DNA of 64,000 nt. Source: Bacteroidota bacterium. GTDB taxonomy: Bacteria > Bacteroidota > Bacteroidia > Chitinophagales > Saprospiraceae. Numbering within the stretch: the first letter of the stretch is position 1; each line of letters starts with the position of its first letter. The notes beneath the pieces were generated by a model. It made no database searches and was not told where the DNA came from. It saw only the letters and a program-made list of their open reading frames with translations. Shown one piece after another: positions 52,413 to 61,460 of this stretch. The stretch is taken from positions 38,277-102,276 of the forward strand of contig JASBVF010000048.1 of NCBI GenBank assembly GCA_030147525.1. Direction: 5' to 3'. Position numbers and translations under genes: made by a program.

Positions 52413-52823
52413 GTGACAGGTGTTGATATTGGACAGTTACAAACACATTTTTTTCCAAAGTTAACTTTTTTCAAAAACATGGCAACGGTCGGGGAGTTCA
52501 GATGAATAGTTCACTGCTTTTGTATCAGCCTGACCAGGCAGCGCCTGCGGTTGAAAATGGGGTCGGGCAGAACTGAAAATTCCCTGTATGCTTTGGGTGT
52601 TCAATTCACTGAGCTGCTTATCTCAACCTGACGGGAGCGTTGTCACCTTTTTGTCACCGTTGTTTTTTGCTTTCTTTTTACTTCGCTCACTTCTTTGTAT
52701 TCCTGAAACCGGGCATCTGCCACCATCATTGGTATAATTTTTTACAAAAAAAAAGAAACCCAGGCACCCTTCCGTTACTGGCTGTTTTGGGGGCTGCTAA
52801 TTGCTCTTTTGAAATTTTATTGC
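52413..52823. other. Intergenic stretch, 411 bp, no gene seen
   Basis: This divergent spacer between the PAS gene and the LamG gene has T-rich tracts and a long A-run near 52745. I see no coding frame with domain content and no strong hairpin. It must hold promoters in both directions, but no clear TTTG...TAnnTTTG pair was found. Confidence 0.5.
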
Positions 52824-54083
52824 ATGAAAACATTTATAAAAGTCCTTTTTGCATCCAATTTAATGTTAGGTCAATTACAAGCTCAAAACAACGCCCTGCA
52901 CTTTAATGGTACCGACAACGTGACGATTAATCACGGCTCAAATTCGCTTTCCGGCACTTTTACCATCGAATTCTGGGCAAACCCGAGTTCATTAAGCGGG
53001 CAGGGTTTCATAGGTTCAAGAGGGCCGTCAGATGCCAGTTTTGACATACAATTGACCGGTACTGGCGGGCTGCATGGCGATATCGGCAACGGGAGCAGCT
53101 GGCTCACTACCAGTGCCGATGCTCCCAATGCAGGTTTACAGGTTGGGGTTTGGTCACATATTGCTTATGTCATTACTCCTACTGGCTATACGATTTATGT
53201 AAATGCCGTGCAAAAAGCCAGTGGAACTTACTCAGGAACTCCCCTGGCGTTTGACAATAACCATGTTTTGAATTTGGGAAACTATGGCATTAATTGGGGC
53301 AATGGCACTTACAACGGCGCTATGGATGAATTGCGGATATGGAGTACTGCCCGTACCCAAACCGAAATTCAGGACAATATGAATGTCGAGTTGTCTTCAG
53401 GAACCGGCTTGGTAGTGGCCTATCATTTCAACCAAGGAGTTGCCGGAGGCAACAATTCAGGTGTTACAACCTTGATAGATGCAACGGGGACATACAATGG
53501 TACGCTCAACACATTTGCTTTGAGTGGTTCAACCTCCAACTGGGTGAGCGGCGCCAATGCTTTGCCCGTTGAACTTACATACTTTTCTGCGATAGCCCGA
53601 GAAAATTACGTCGCTCTCCAATGGCAAACCGCCAGCGAATCCAACAATCAGGGCTTCGAAATCCAACACAGTACTGATGGCCGAAATTGGCAATCAATTG
53701 ACTTCGTAGCTGGCAGCGGCACCACCACTGAAACACTTGATTACTCCTACCTCCATACCAACCCATCCAGTAAAAACAACTACTACCGTCTGCGGCAAAT
53801 CGACTTCGATGGCAGGGAAGAATTCTCCAGAACGGTGTTTGTTTTGATCAAAAATGCCCGAACGATGACCCGTATTTTCCCAGCCGTAACCGATGGCTTA
53901 GTGTACATTGAAAAAGGCGGGGAGATGGATTTGAAAGCCGCTGTTTTCAATGCCAACGGCCAATTGCTCATCGACGTTAAAAATACAGACCGGGTAGATT
54001 TTACGAACATGGAACCGGGCATTTATTTCCTGATCGTAAAATCAGGAACGGAAGTCGTAACGGAGCGGATTTTGAAAAAGTAA
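52824..54083 (+). CDS. LamG/concanavalin-fold surface protein with T9SS sorting domain
   Basis: A 419-aa protein from the ATG at 52824, with a short signal peptide. Residues 25-225 are a LamG-like jellyroll domain: ALHFNGTDNVTINHGSNSLS, then TFTIEFWANPSSLSGQGFIG, then YNGAMDELRIWSTARTQTEI. Residues 245-330 are a T9SS-associated beta domain (LPVELTYFSAIARENYVALQ). The C-terminus, ending EPGIYFLIVKSGTEVV...RILKK, is a type A sorting domain. It should be displayed or released at the surface and bind glycans. The ligand is unknown. Confidence 0.9.
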   Translation: MKTFIKVLFASNLMLGQLQAQNNALHFNGTDNVTINHGSNSLSGTFTIEFWANPSSLSGQGFIGSRGPSDASFDIQLTGTGGLHGDIGNGSSWLTTSADAPNAGLQVGVWSHIAYVITPTGYTIYVNAVQKASGTYSGTPLAFDNNHVLNLGNYGINWGNGTYNGAMDELRIWSTARTQTEIQDNMNVELSSGTGLVVAYHFNQGVAGGNNSGVTTLIDATGTYNGTLNTFALSGSTSNWVSGANALPVELTYFSAIARENYVALQWQTASESNNQGFEIQHSTDGRNWQSIDFVAGSGTTTETLDYSYLHTNPSSKNNYYRLRQIDFDGREEFSRTVFVLIKNARTMTRIFPAVTDGLVYIEKGGEMDLKAAVFNANGQLLIDVKNTDRVDFTNMEPGIYFLIVKSGTEVVTERILKK

Positions 54084-54263
54084 AGCACGTCGATACCTGG
54101 TTTTTACCAAGCTGTCGCATGTTTAATAAAAATATTCATCACCTTGCAAGCTTTGGAGAATCAAACTGGTAAGTCTTTCCAGAGATTTGTTCAGCGTTTT
54201 CATCCTCACCTATTCGAACGGGTTTCTCACCGCTCACTTTTCACTTATTTAAAATTACTTTCC

Positions 54264-56516
54264 ATGAAAAGAGTGATCACTGTTGTTGTTTGCTTGTTTA
54301 TGCTGGCGTTTGTTTTTTCCTGTAAAAACGAAAAGAAGCCCGCCGGTCCTGTCGAGGTCGTCATTGGCAGCCTCGAATACGAAAAAACGGAAGGTCCCGG
54401 TTGCGACCAACCCGACACGCTGCGCACCGATTGCGCCAGCGTCAGCCTCAGTTGGCCCAATGTGGAAAAAGGCCCGGATGCTTTGAAAAAAAGCGTGTCC
54501 GCCTGGACGCTGTCCTATCTCTCCAACATTTTGGGGCCTCCGTCTGACGTTACATTGCCTTCTCAAAAGTCCGTGGAAGCTGCCGCAGCGGGCTTTTTCA
54601 AAGCGCAACAAGAATTTGCAAAGGAAGCACCCGGTTCCCCGGCTGCCTATTACACCGCTGAAAGTTCGGGTAAAGTCCTGCTCAACGACGGTCTGCATTT
54701 GACCCTCGAAATCACGGGTTACACCTACATAGGTGGAGCGCACGGCAGCCCGACTGCCGCCGTCGCCACCTTCGATGCACCCACCGGCAAGATGTTGATC
54801 CTGACGGACCTCGTGACAGACACGACGGCCTTCAAAGTCTTGGCTGAAAAGGCTTTTCGGGACGAAAGGGCCGACATTTTCAAGCCCACAGACGGCTCTG
54901 AACCTTACGAGTTTAATGAAATTTTTCAATTTGCGCTGCCGCAAAATTACGGCCTGACAGCGGACGGGATTTACTGCCACTACCTGGCCTACGAAGTGGG
55001 GCCGTATGCCATTGGCAGTACGCAGTTCACCATTCCGTTTGAAAAACTGGGGGCGCTGTCTAAAATCCAGCCACCGGCGCCGCAGCCGGGCAGCGTCACT
55101 GAGATCCCCGAAATGTACGAAGTGGCGGGCGATTCGCTGGTGATCCCGGCTTTCGAGATCGAGGTGCGCACCAGCAAAAAAGCCGCCCGGACCCTTCAAA
55201 AAAACAAGGAGACCATCATCGTGGCGGCTATGTTTTACGGGTTTCCGGCCAGTGAGAAGGACGCTGATGAAACAGGCCAGATGAGCATTTTGAACAAATA
55301 CATAGAACTGACCGGCGACCAGCGTTTGGCCCGTTTCGAGGGTTTGAAATTTTCAAAAAAGCAACTCGCCAAACTCAGTGACAAGGACATGCGCCTGCTG
55401 ATCAACGTTTACAGTGGCCGCAAATCCTCCGAAGACAACCTGCTATCCTGCGGCCTGGTAGATGTGCTTGCCAGTCAGTTTGGCGGTAAACGGTACAGCA
55501 TTCTATGCAACCTGATCGAGGAAAGTCCTGGTGCCAACGACGGCCCGACCATCGCTTACGCCTTGCCTGCGGCAGGGGACGAGGCTTCCGGCCCGCTCCC
55601 GTTGTCGGTGGAGTGCAACGAGCGGGGTGAAATTTTCTGGTTGGGTTACCCCGTCAAAGACCTCGACGAACTCAAGGCAACCCTGCGCCCCGTACTGGAA
55701 AATTTGAAAAAAAGCGTCGCTAAAGAATTGCCGGACATTCAAACCGACGGTTGCCTGATGGGCAACAGCGGAGCCATCCGGGATATGTACGAGGAATTGA
55801 AAACAGAGCTTACGGGCAAAGGCGCCGCTTCCACTACGCCCACAGAAATGGAAAAGCCGGTTGAAAAAATTGCTCCGAAACAGGGCACTGCCGCACCGGC
55901 TGCAAAAACAAGCACTACCGCCAAAGCTTCCTCAACTTCCGCAAAACCTGCCGCTTCCAAAACCGCCACGCCCGCCGTCAGCCTGAACCAGAAAGGCGAA
56001 ATCACCCTCGACGGCAAAAAGGTGACGCTGGAAAACCTCCGCAAGGAATTGCAAGCCGCCCTGCTCAGGCAAACCACCCTTCCTGACAAACTGGAGTTGA
56101 AAACCACCGGCGAGACGGGCATGGGCATGCGTGGCGAGGTCAATACGGTGATAACGGAATCTATCAACGGGGCGAAATGGGTCCGCAAAAAAACAGCCAT
56201 CGAGGTGCTGAACGCCGCCGTCGGTAAAAAGCTGAAAACCTCCACTCAACTGGAACTCGTCAGCTACCAAACCAGCGGAGAGTTTGCCTACATCAGTGCA
56301 AAACCGAAGCAGGCGGACGGCAAGGCCATCGATTACAGCAAAACGGACTACGCCAAAGACGCCAAATCCGCTTCGTTTGCCAACCATACCATCGGTCTGT
56401 TGAAATTTGAAAACGGGGCCTGGAAAATCGAGACCTACAGCATCGGCGTCAGCTCGCCGCCGGTGGATGTGTGGGTGAAAAATTACAAGGCACCGAAGTC
56501 GCTTTTTGGAAAATAA
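54264..56516 (+). CDS. Large DUF3298/DUF4163-type lipoprotein with extra C-terminal modules
   Basis: A 750-aa protein from the ATG at 54264, with lipobox FVFSC. Residues 25-270 form a DUF4163/DUF3298 region like that of RsiV: LEITGYTYIGGAHGSPTAAV, then FDAPTGKMLILTDLVTDTTA, then YHCHYLAYEVGPYAIGSTQF-like text (IYCHYLAYEVGPYA here). A middle region of about 250 residues is unrecognised. A Thr/Ala/Lys-rich linker lies near 530-575. After that GEITLDGKKVTLENLRKELQ resembles the periplasmic domain of ExbD/TolR. The end (SYQTSGEFAYISAKPKQADG) looks like a small alpha+beta domain. The multi-module layout is unusual. Confidence 0.75.
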   Translation: MKRVITVVVCLFMLAFVFSCKNEKKPAGPVEVVIGSLEYEKTEGPGCDQPDTLRTDCASVSLSWPNVEKGPDALKKSVSAWTLSYLSNILGPPSDVTLPSQKSVEAAAAGFFKAQQEFAKEAPGSPAAYYTAESSGKVLLNDGLHLTLEITGYTYIGGAHGSPTAAVATFDAPTGKMLILTDLVTDTTAFKVLAEKAFRDERADIFKPTDGSEPYEFNEIFQFALPQNYGLTADGIYCHYLAYEVGPYAIGSTQFTIPFEKLGALSKIQPPAPQPGSVTEIPEMYEVAGDSLVIPAFEIEVRTSKKAARTLQKNKETIIVAAMFYGFPASEKDADETGQMSILNKYIELTGDQRLARFEGLKFSKKQLAKLSDKDMRLLINVYSGRKSSEDNLLSCGLVDVLASQFGGKRYSILCNLIEESPGANDGPTIAYALPAAGDEASGPLPLSVECNERGEIFWLGYPVKDLDELKATLRPVLENLKKSVAKELPDIQTDGCLMGNSGAIRDMYEELKTELTGKGAASTTPTEMEKPVEKIAPKQGTAAPAAKTSTTAKASSTSAKPAASKTATPAVSLNQKGEITLDGKKVTLENLRKELQAALLRQTTLPDKLELKTTGETGMGMRGEVNTVITESINGAKWVRKKTAIEVLNAAVGKKLKTSTQLELVSYQTSGEFAYISAKPKQADGKAIDYSKTDYAKDAKSASFANHTIGLLKFENGAWKIETYSIGVSSPPVDVWVKNYKAPKSLFGK

Positions 56517-56540
56517 TTAAAATCAATCAATCCGTTTCAA

Positions 56541-57116
56541 ATGAAAAATCTTATCCTCATCTGTTTCCTGCTGACAGGCATCCTGGCCTGCAACAACGCT
56601 CCGTCCAACTCAGAACCTACCGACAACGGCGGCTCGCAGGATCATCCCGATCTCGTGGCCATCAACGATGTTATCCACGGCTTTTACGCCTGGTACGATG
56701 TTTTTCAAAAAGACGAAACCCGGAACCTGAATTTCACCACTGAAAAAGGCGGACACCTGGCCCTCGACCTGCCCAAGTTGGATCAGTTTTACGCCAACCT
56801 CAGGGCCAGCGGCTTCATCAGCGATGAATTTATCGATAACGACCGGGCGGTTTTGAAAAAATGCGAAACGCTTTGGCAAAACGAAGAGTTAGGCGACGTG
56901 CCTTCCTGCCTGGATGCTGACCGCTTTTTCTGCGCCCAGGATTGGGACCTGGAGTTTTGGACAAAAGCACCCATCGCCGCCGACGGCCTTGACACGGACA
57001 GGTCAACTGCTACCATGTCGGGTACGGAGGGAGAAAGCGCCAGGGAACAAAAGTTTGAGTTGAAAAAGGAAAACGGCAAGTGGTTGATTACCAGGATTTA
57101 TTGTGAATTGATGTAG
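56541..57116 (+). CDS. Small lipoprotein resembling DUF3828
   Basis: A 191-aa protein with lipobox LLTGILAC. The mature domain, AINDVIHGFYAWYDVFQKDE at its start and GKWLITRIYCELM at its end, follows the layout of DUF3828/NTF2-like domains that combine a helical opening and a terminal beta sheet. It starts 25 bp after the DUF3298-type lipoprotein gene and is likely co-transcribed with it. Confidence 0.75.
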   Translation: MKNLILICFLLTGILACNNAPSNSEPTDNGGSQDHPDLVAINDVIHGFYAWYDVFQKDETRNLNFTTEKGGHLALDLPKLDQFYANLRASGFISDEFIDNDRAVLKKCETLWQNEELGDVPSCLDADRFFCAQDWDLEFWTKAPIAADGLDTDRSTATMSGTEGESAREQKFELKKENGKWLITRIYCELM

Positions 57117-57127
57117 CGCTGGTTGAT

Positions 57128-57217
57128 TGAAATTGAGAAATTAAAAGAAATCAGGAAATTGACTGACAGGCATTGGTTTGGTCAAAATTTCCTATTTCTT
57201 TTAATTTCCTAATTTCA
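57128..57217. repeat. Long inverted repeat between convergent genes
   Basis: The left arm (57128-57163) and right arm (57181-57217) are nearly perfect complements of about 36 bp, AT-rich and built from AGAAATTAAAAG-type units, with a 17-nt loop. It lies between the lipoprotein stop (57116) and the helicase stop (57226). This matches the hairpin style at 36822 and probably terminates both transcripts. Confidence 0.75.
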
Positions 57218-57225
57218 ATTAGCTG

Positions 57226-60200
57226 TTAGCTTTTAATCAACTCCAGCAACTCCTCCGCACTCAGCTTGCCGCTCACCTCCGTTCCTTCCAGAAGACTGTC
57301 GGCCAATTCCCGCTTGTCGGCGTGCAGTTTCACAATTTTTTCCTCGATCGTGTCCTCGGTCACGAGGCGGTAAATCGTCACCGGGCGCTGCTGACCGATG
57401 CGGTGGGCACGGTCGCTGGCCTGGTCTTCCACGGCCGGGTTCCACCAGGGATCGAGGTGCAGCACGTAGTCGGCGGCGGTGAGGTTGAGGCCGAAGCCGC
57501 CCGCCTTCAGGCTGATGAGGAACAGATCGCCCTCGCCCGCCTGAAAAGCCCGGATGGCCTTGTCCCGCTGGCCCATCGGCGTCGAGCCGTCGAGGTACTG
57601 GTAGGAGATGCCCGCCTGTTTCACCCACTCCTCGATGATTTTCAGGTGTTTCACAAACTGGCTGAAAACCAGCGCTTTGTGACCTTCGGCCCGCAACTCT
57701 TCGACCGTTTCGGCGAAAAGGTTCAGCTTGCTGCTGGGCAGGTCGCTTTCCGGTTTCACCATTTTCGGGTGGCAGGCAGCCTGGCGAAGTTTCATCAGCT
57801 CGGCGAGTATTTTAAAACGATTATCGTTAGCACCTCCCCCGGCATTTTCGATGTTAGACACGGCCTGACGGCGCAGCGCTTCGTAAAATGCCCGCTCTTC
57901 GGGCGAGAGTTCAACCGTGAGGGTGATCTCCGTTTTTTCGGGTAATTCATCGAGTACGTCGTTTTTCCGGCGGCGCAGGATGAACGGCTGGATGAGCTTG
58001 CGAAGCTGGTTGCGCCGCTCCCGGTCCTGGTAGCGTTCGATCGGGATGGCGTAGGTCTCGTTGAAATGATCGAGCGAGCCGAGCAGGCCGGGGTTGAGGA
58101 AGTTGAAGAGATTCCAAAGTTCGCCCAGGTGGTTTTCGATGGGTGTGCCAGTGGTGATGATTTTAAAATCGGCCTGCAACTGCATGGCTGCCTGCGAGCG
58201 CTTCGTTGACCGGTTTTTAATGGCCTGTGCTTCATCCAGAATGACAGTGCTGAAATGTCGCTCGGTCAGGAGTTCGCTCTCCTGCTGCAGCAGGCCGTAG
58301 CTAACCAGAAGCAGGTCGAAGGGCTGCAAATTATCCAGCATTTCCTTACGGTCGGCTTCGCCAAACACGAGGGGATTCAGCGTCGGGGCAAACTTCCGGG
58401 CTTCGTGGTACCAGTTGCGCACCACGGAGGCAGGAGCGCAGACCATCGACGGGCCTTGTTTTGCCCGGTCGAGGAGTAGTGCCAGGCCCTGAATGGTTTT
58501 ACCCAAACCCATGTCGTCAGCGAGGCAGGCGCCGACGCCCCAGTGCGCCATTTGCGACAGCCACTGAAATCCCTCCAACTGGTAGTGGCGCAGTTCGGCC
58601 TTGAACGTGGATGGCACGGCGGGCTTGATTTCACGGGATTCCTTCAGCCGGGAAAGCTGTTTTTTCCAGGCAGCGTCCACCTCTACGTCATGCAGCAGGC
58701 CGGTGAAATCTTCCATCGCATGAACCGCCAGCGGGTGGAAACGCAGATCGTTTTTGGTTTTTGAAAAAAGGTTGTTCAGTTCCTCCAGCCGTCGTTTCAG
58801 CTGGCTGGTGAGGGCGAGAAACTGGCCGTCGCTGACTTCGACAAAATTACTTTTCGAGTTGTGGGCCAGATCGAGCAGCTTGCGGAAGTCCATGACCAGG
58901 TTCTCGTTGACCTGCACCTGTCCGGTGACTTCGAACCAATCCCGCTCTTTTTTGATGCCCATCGAAAGCTGGTCGAAGCCAACCTGCCCGGCGATGCGGA
59001 GTTTTTCACCCTTGGGGTACTCAATGACGATTTCGCCGCCCTGCTTGAGGGGGTCGAGTTCGAGGAGTACATTGAGGCAGTCTTCCACTTCGTCGAAGAG
59101 CCACTCCCGGTTTTCGCTGGGGGTTTTGAGCAGGGTGGGGCAGGCGTCTTCCACTATGCGGTCGTTTTCTTTTTCTTTTTTCAAATCCCTCGTGGCACGG
59201 GTGGGCAGGCCGTTCACCTCGGCGATGACGTTTTCACGGCCGACGCCAGGCTTGAAATAGGGCGCCTCGTTGGTGAAAGGTTTTACAAAAAACTCAATCT
59301 TGAAACCATCGCCTACCGGCAACAGGTGCACAAAAATAGTAGGGTCGCCTTCCACCGTAGGGATGTCCATCGCTTCGCCGCCAACCTCCGACTGCACGGT
59401 GACGATGGCCGAGAGATTACCCACAGCCTCAATGACTTTTTCCTTGGCTTTGGCGGGGAGTATCAGTTTGCCAAAATCCAGCAGGCGGTTGATTTCGGAC
59501 TGTGTTTCATCTACTTTCAGCAGGATGTAACGGGTGGGTGTTTCCCGGATGAGGTGCAGGCCGGACTCTCTGAACTCGTAGGAAAAGCGCATCTGGTACC
59601 CGTTTTTCGACTCCTCCACGAGTAGCTGCGGTTTTTTTTCGATCAACTCCACCGACACGCCGGGATTTTCCATCAAAAAAAGCAGGGGGTGACCAACGAT
59701 TGCCAGGAGCAGTTTTTCCCAGTCAAAATGATATTCAACGCCGCCGTAGTAGCCATGATTGGCCATTTTCACCGAGCGGGCGGCCTCCATGTCCTGTTCG
59801 GTCATGTTGTCTACCTTGAATTCTTTGAGGCGTTTGAGCGCCACATTGCGGCCCTTCGACCAGCCGCCCTTTCCAAAGGTTTGCTCGACCGGCTGAATGT
59901 TATGGTTTTTAAAATCGACCCACCAGACGAGGCGGGTGAGTTTTTCGGCGCTGCTGCCCTTTCGCCTTTTTTTTGCCTCCAATTGCATCAGGGCTTCCAG
60001 CGAGCGCTCCCATTTTTCGGTGCGCTGGATGATGTCCAGGATGCTTTCAACGTGAAGCTCCTCCGCCAGCGTGGATGCGCTGTGAGCGTAGGCTTTTGCC
60101 AGGTCTTCGTTTTCATCGAATTCGGAAAGCAGTTTGGCCAGCTCCATGGCCATCCACCGGTAGCCGTTTTTTTCGGCTTTGTGAAGGAGGGTTTTCAACT

Positions 60201-61347
60201 CGTCCAGGTGAAGCGGTGAAACCGGCTGGTCGTTCCAGTAGTGCGTGGCGGCGAAGAAGAGCCAGTCGGTGGCTGATTCGGGGAGTTCATCCAGCAGTTC
60301 ACGGGCGTCCATGAGGTAGTTAAGCTGGTGCAGAATAGCGGACCGCAGGTAGGTGTGGGTCTTTTCAAATGCTCCGGAGGTGGTTTCCGCCAGCATTCCT
60401 CCGGCTTTTTTGAAGTAGTCTTTTTCTTTTTGTTTTAAAATGGCGAGCAGGTGGATGACGCCGGGGTAGCCGGGGAAAGTGCCTTTTTTATGACCGGTGT
60501 CTTTTTTATACAGCCGCAAACCTTCCTCGAAAAAAGTCAGTGCTTCGTTGTTGTTTTTCTGAAAAAATGCAACCATTCCCTGCCTTGCCAGCTTTTCGGG
60601 AGACGTGGGTTCTTCGCTCAGCAGCGTCTTCAATTCTCCGAATTTCCCCTGGAAAATCAGGGGCATGGCCAGCAATCCGGCGGTTGTTTCCAACTTTTTT
60701 TTATTGCCCGACCAATCGTTGCTTTTCAAAAAATCGATGAGTTCGTCCACCGGATCCAGCTTCGCAATGTGCAAGTCTATCATTTGGCCGATGGCCAGCA
60801 GCTGAATTTCCTGCGGGAAAGTTGTCACCCAATCAGGATCGAAAGGCTCGAAAAACTTCCCGAAAAAACCGGCGTTTTGCCACTCTTCCGGGAAATAGCG
60901 AACGGCATCCTGCAGCACCTCCGTCACCCTGACCAGGTCGCCTTCGTACATCGCTATCCGCAAATCACGGATGCAAACGGTGAAATTGCGGGGGCCAAAA
61001 TTCCATTCCCGGTACGGAAACATCCGGTTGATGCCCCTTGCGAACCGCTTGAACTGAGGGTCGATCACGGCCATGCGCATGGTCAGTTCCCGGTATTTTT
61101 CCGAGACCTGCATCTCGCCTTTTTCGCCGAGGATGAGCCAGCCGCCGGCGTCGAGCATTTCACGAAAATCCTTTACCTGCGGTGACTGAATGTAGTTTCC
61201 TTTGTCGTTGCGAATGTCAAACTCCCGCAGCAGGTGAACCATGCTGGATTGGTTCACGGGTTCGTAAGCGATGGTCAGCAGTTTAAGGATGTCTTGTTCG
61301 GCGGGGTTTAGATCTTTGAAGCGCTGGCGGAAGATATTGATATCCAT
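57226..61347 (-). CDS. SNF2-family ATP-dependent helicase, 1373 aa
   Basis: The C-terminal 480 residues are a complete SWI2/SNF2 motor. They start LRHYQLEGFQWLSQMAHWG, have Walker A ADDMGLGKTIQGLALL, DEAQ box TVILDEAQAIKNRSTKRSQA, and helicase-C motifs HKALVFSQFVKHLKI, LISLKAGGFGLNLTAADYVL and ASDRAHRIGQQRPVTIYRLV. Residues 1-880 hold no recognised zinc-finger or SWIM motif. They are helical to about 500 and mixed after that, with a stretch around 780-880 that could be a helicase-accessory domain. The expected role is DNA translocation or remodelling of protein-DNA complexes. It stands alone, without methylase or nuclease partners. Confidence 0.93.
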   Translation of the reverse strand: MDINIFRQRFKDLNPAEQDILKLLTIAYEPVNQSSMVHLLREFDIRNDKGNYIQSPQVKDFREMLDAGGWLILGEKGEMQVSEKYRELTMRMAVIDPQFKRFARGINRMFPYREWNFGPRNFTVCIRDLRIAMYEGDLVRVTEVLQDAVRYFPEEWQNAGFFGKFFEPFDPDWVTTFPQEIQLLAIGQMIDLHIAKLDPVDELIDFLKSNDWSGNKKKLETTAGLLAMPLIFQGKFGELKTLLSEEPTSPEKLARQGMVAFFQKNNNEALTFFEEGLRLYKKDTGHKKGTFPGYPGVIHLLAILKQKEKDYFKKAGGMLAETTSGAFEKTHTYLRSAILHQLNYLMDARELLDELPESATDWLFFAATHYWNDQPVSPLHLDELKTLLHKAEKNGYRWMAMELAKLLSEFDENEDLAKAYAHSASTLAEELHVESILDIIQRTEKWERSLEALMQLEAKKRRKGSSAEKLTRLVWWVDFKNHNIQPVEQTFGKGGWSKGRNVALKRLKEFKVDNMTEQDMEAARSVKMANHGYYGGVEYHFDWEKLLLAIVGHPLLFLMENPGVSVELIEKKPQLLVEESKNGYQMRFSYEFRESGLHLIRETPTRYILLKVDETQSEINRLLDFGKLILPAKAKEKVIEAVGNLSAIVTVQSEVGGEAMDIPTVEGDPTIFVHLLPVGDGFKIEFFVKPFTNEAPYFKPGVGRENVIAEVNGLPTRATRDLKKEKENDRIVEDACPTLLKTPSENREWLFDEVEDCLNVLLELDPLKQGGEIVIEYPKGEKLRIAGQVGFDQLSMGIKKERDWFEVTGQVQVNENLVMDFRKLLDLAHNSKSNFVEVSDGQFLALTSQLKRRLEELNNLFSKTKNDLRFHPLAVHAMEDFTGLLHDVEVDAAWKKQLSRLKESREIKPAVPSTFKAELRHYQLEGFQWLSQMAHWGVGACLADDMGLGKTIQGLALLLDRAKQGPSMVCAPASVVRNWYHEARKFAPTLNPLVFGEADRKEMLDNLQPFDLLLVSYGLLQQESELLTERHFSTVILDEAQAIKNRSTKRSQAAMQLQADFKIITTGTPIENHLGELWNLFNFLNPGLLGSLDHFNETYAIPIERYQDRERRNQLRKLIQPFILRRRKNDVLDELPEKTEITLTVELSPEERAFYEALRRQAVSNIENAGGGANDNRFKILAELMKLRQAACHPKMVKPESDLPSSKLNLFAETVEELRAEGHKALVFSQFVKHLKIIEEWVKQAGISYQYLDGSTPMGQRDKAIRAFQAGEGDLFLISLKAGGFGLNLTAADYVLHLDPWWNPAVEDQASDRAHRIGQQRPVTIYRLVTEDTIEEKIVKLHADKRELADSLLEGTEVSGKLSAEELLELIKS

Positions 61348-61409
61348 TAATTCAGGTTAATTGCATTGGTGGTTTCCCGGCAAAAGGCGGCCCTTCGCCG
61401 GAAGGGGCG

Positions 61410-61441
61410 CAAAGTTACGAAATGGCAATAATGGCTGAAAA
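61410..61441 (-). promoter_or_regulatory. Candidate promoter of the SNF2 helicase gene
   Basis: The minus strand carries TTTT, a 20-bp spacer and TAACTTTG, an exact -7 box, 62 bp ahead of the start codon. The leader contains a GC-rich repeat-like segment (GGCCCTTCGCCGG). Confidence 0.5.
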
Positions 61442-61460
61442 GCGGAATTTGTTATTTATT

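Noticed and set aside
52640..52906. 88-codon plus-strand frame ahead of the LamG gene
   Set aside because: It overlaps the LamG signal peptide in another frame and has no protein-like features.
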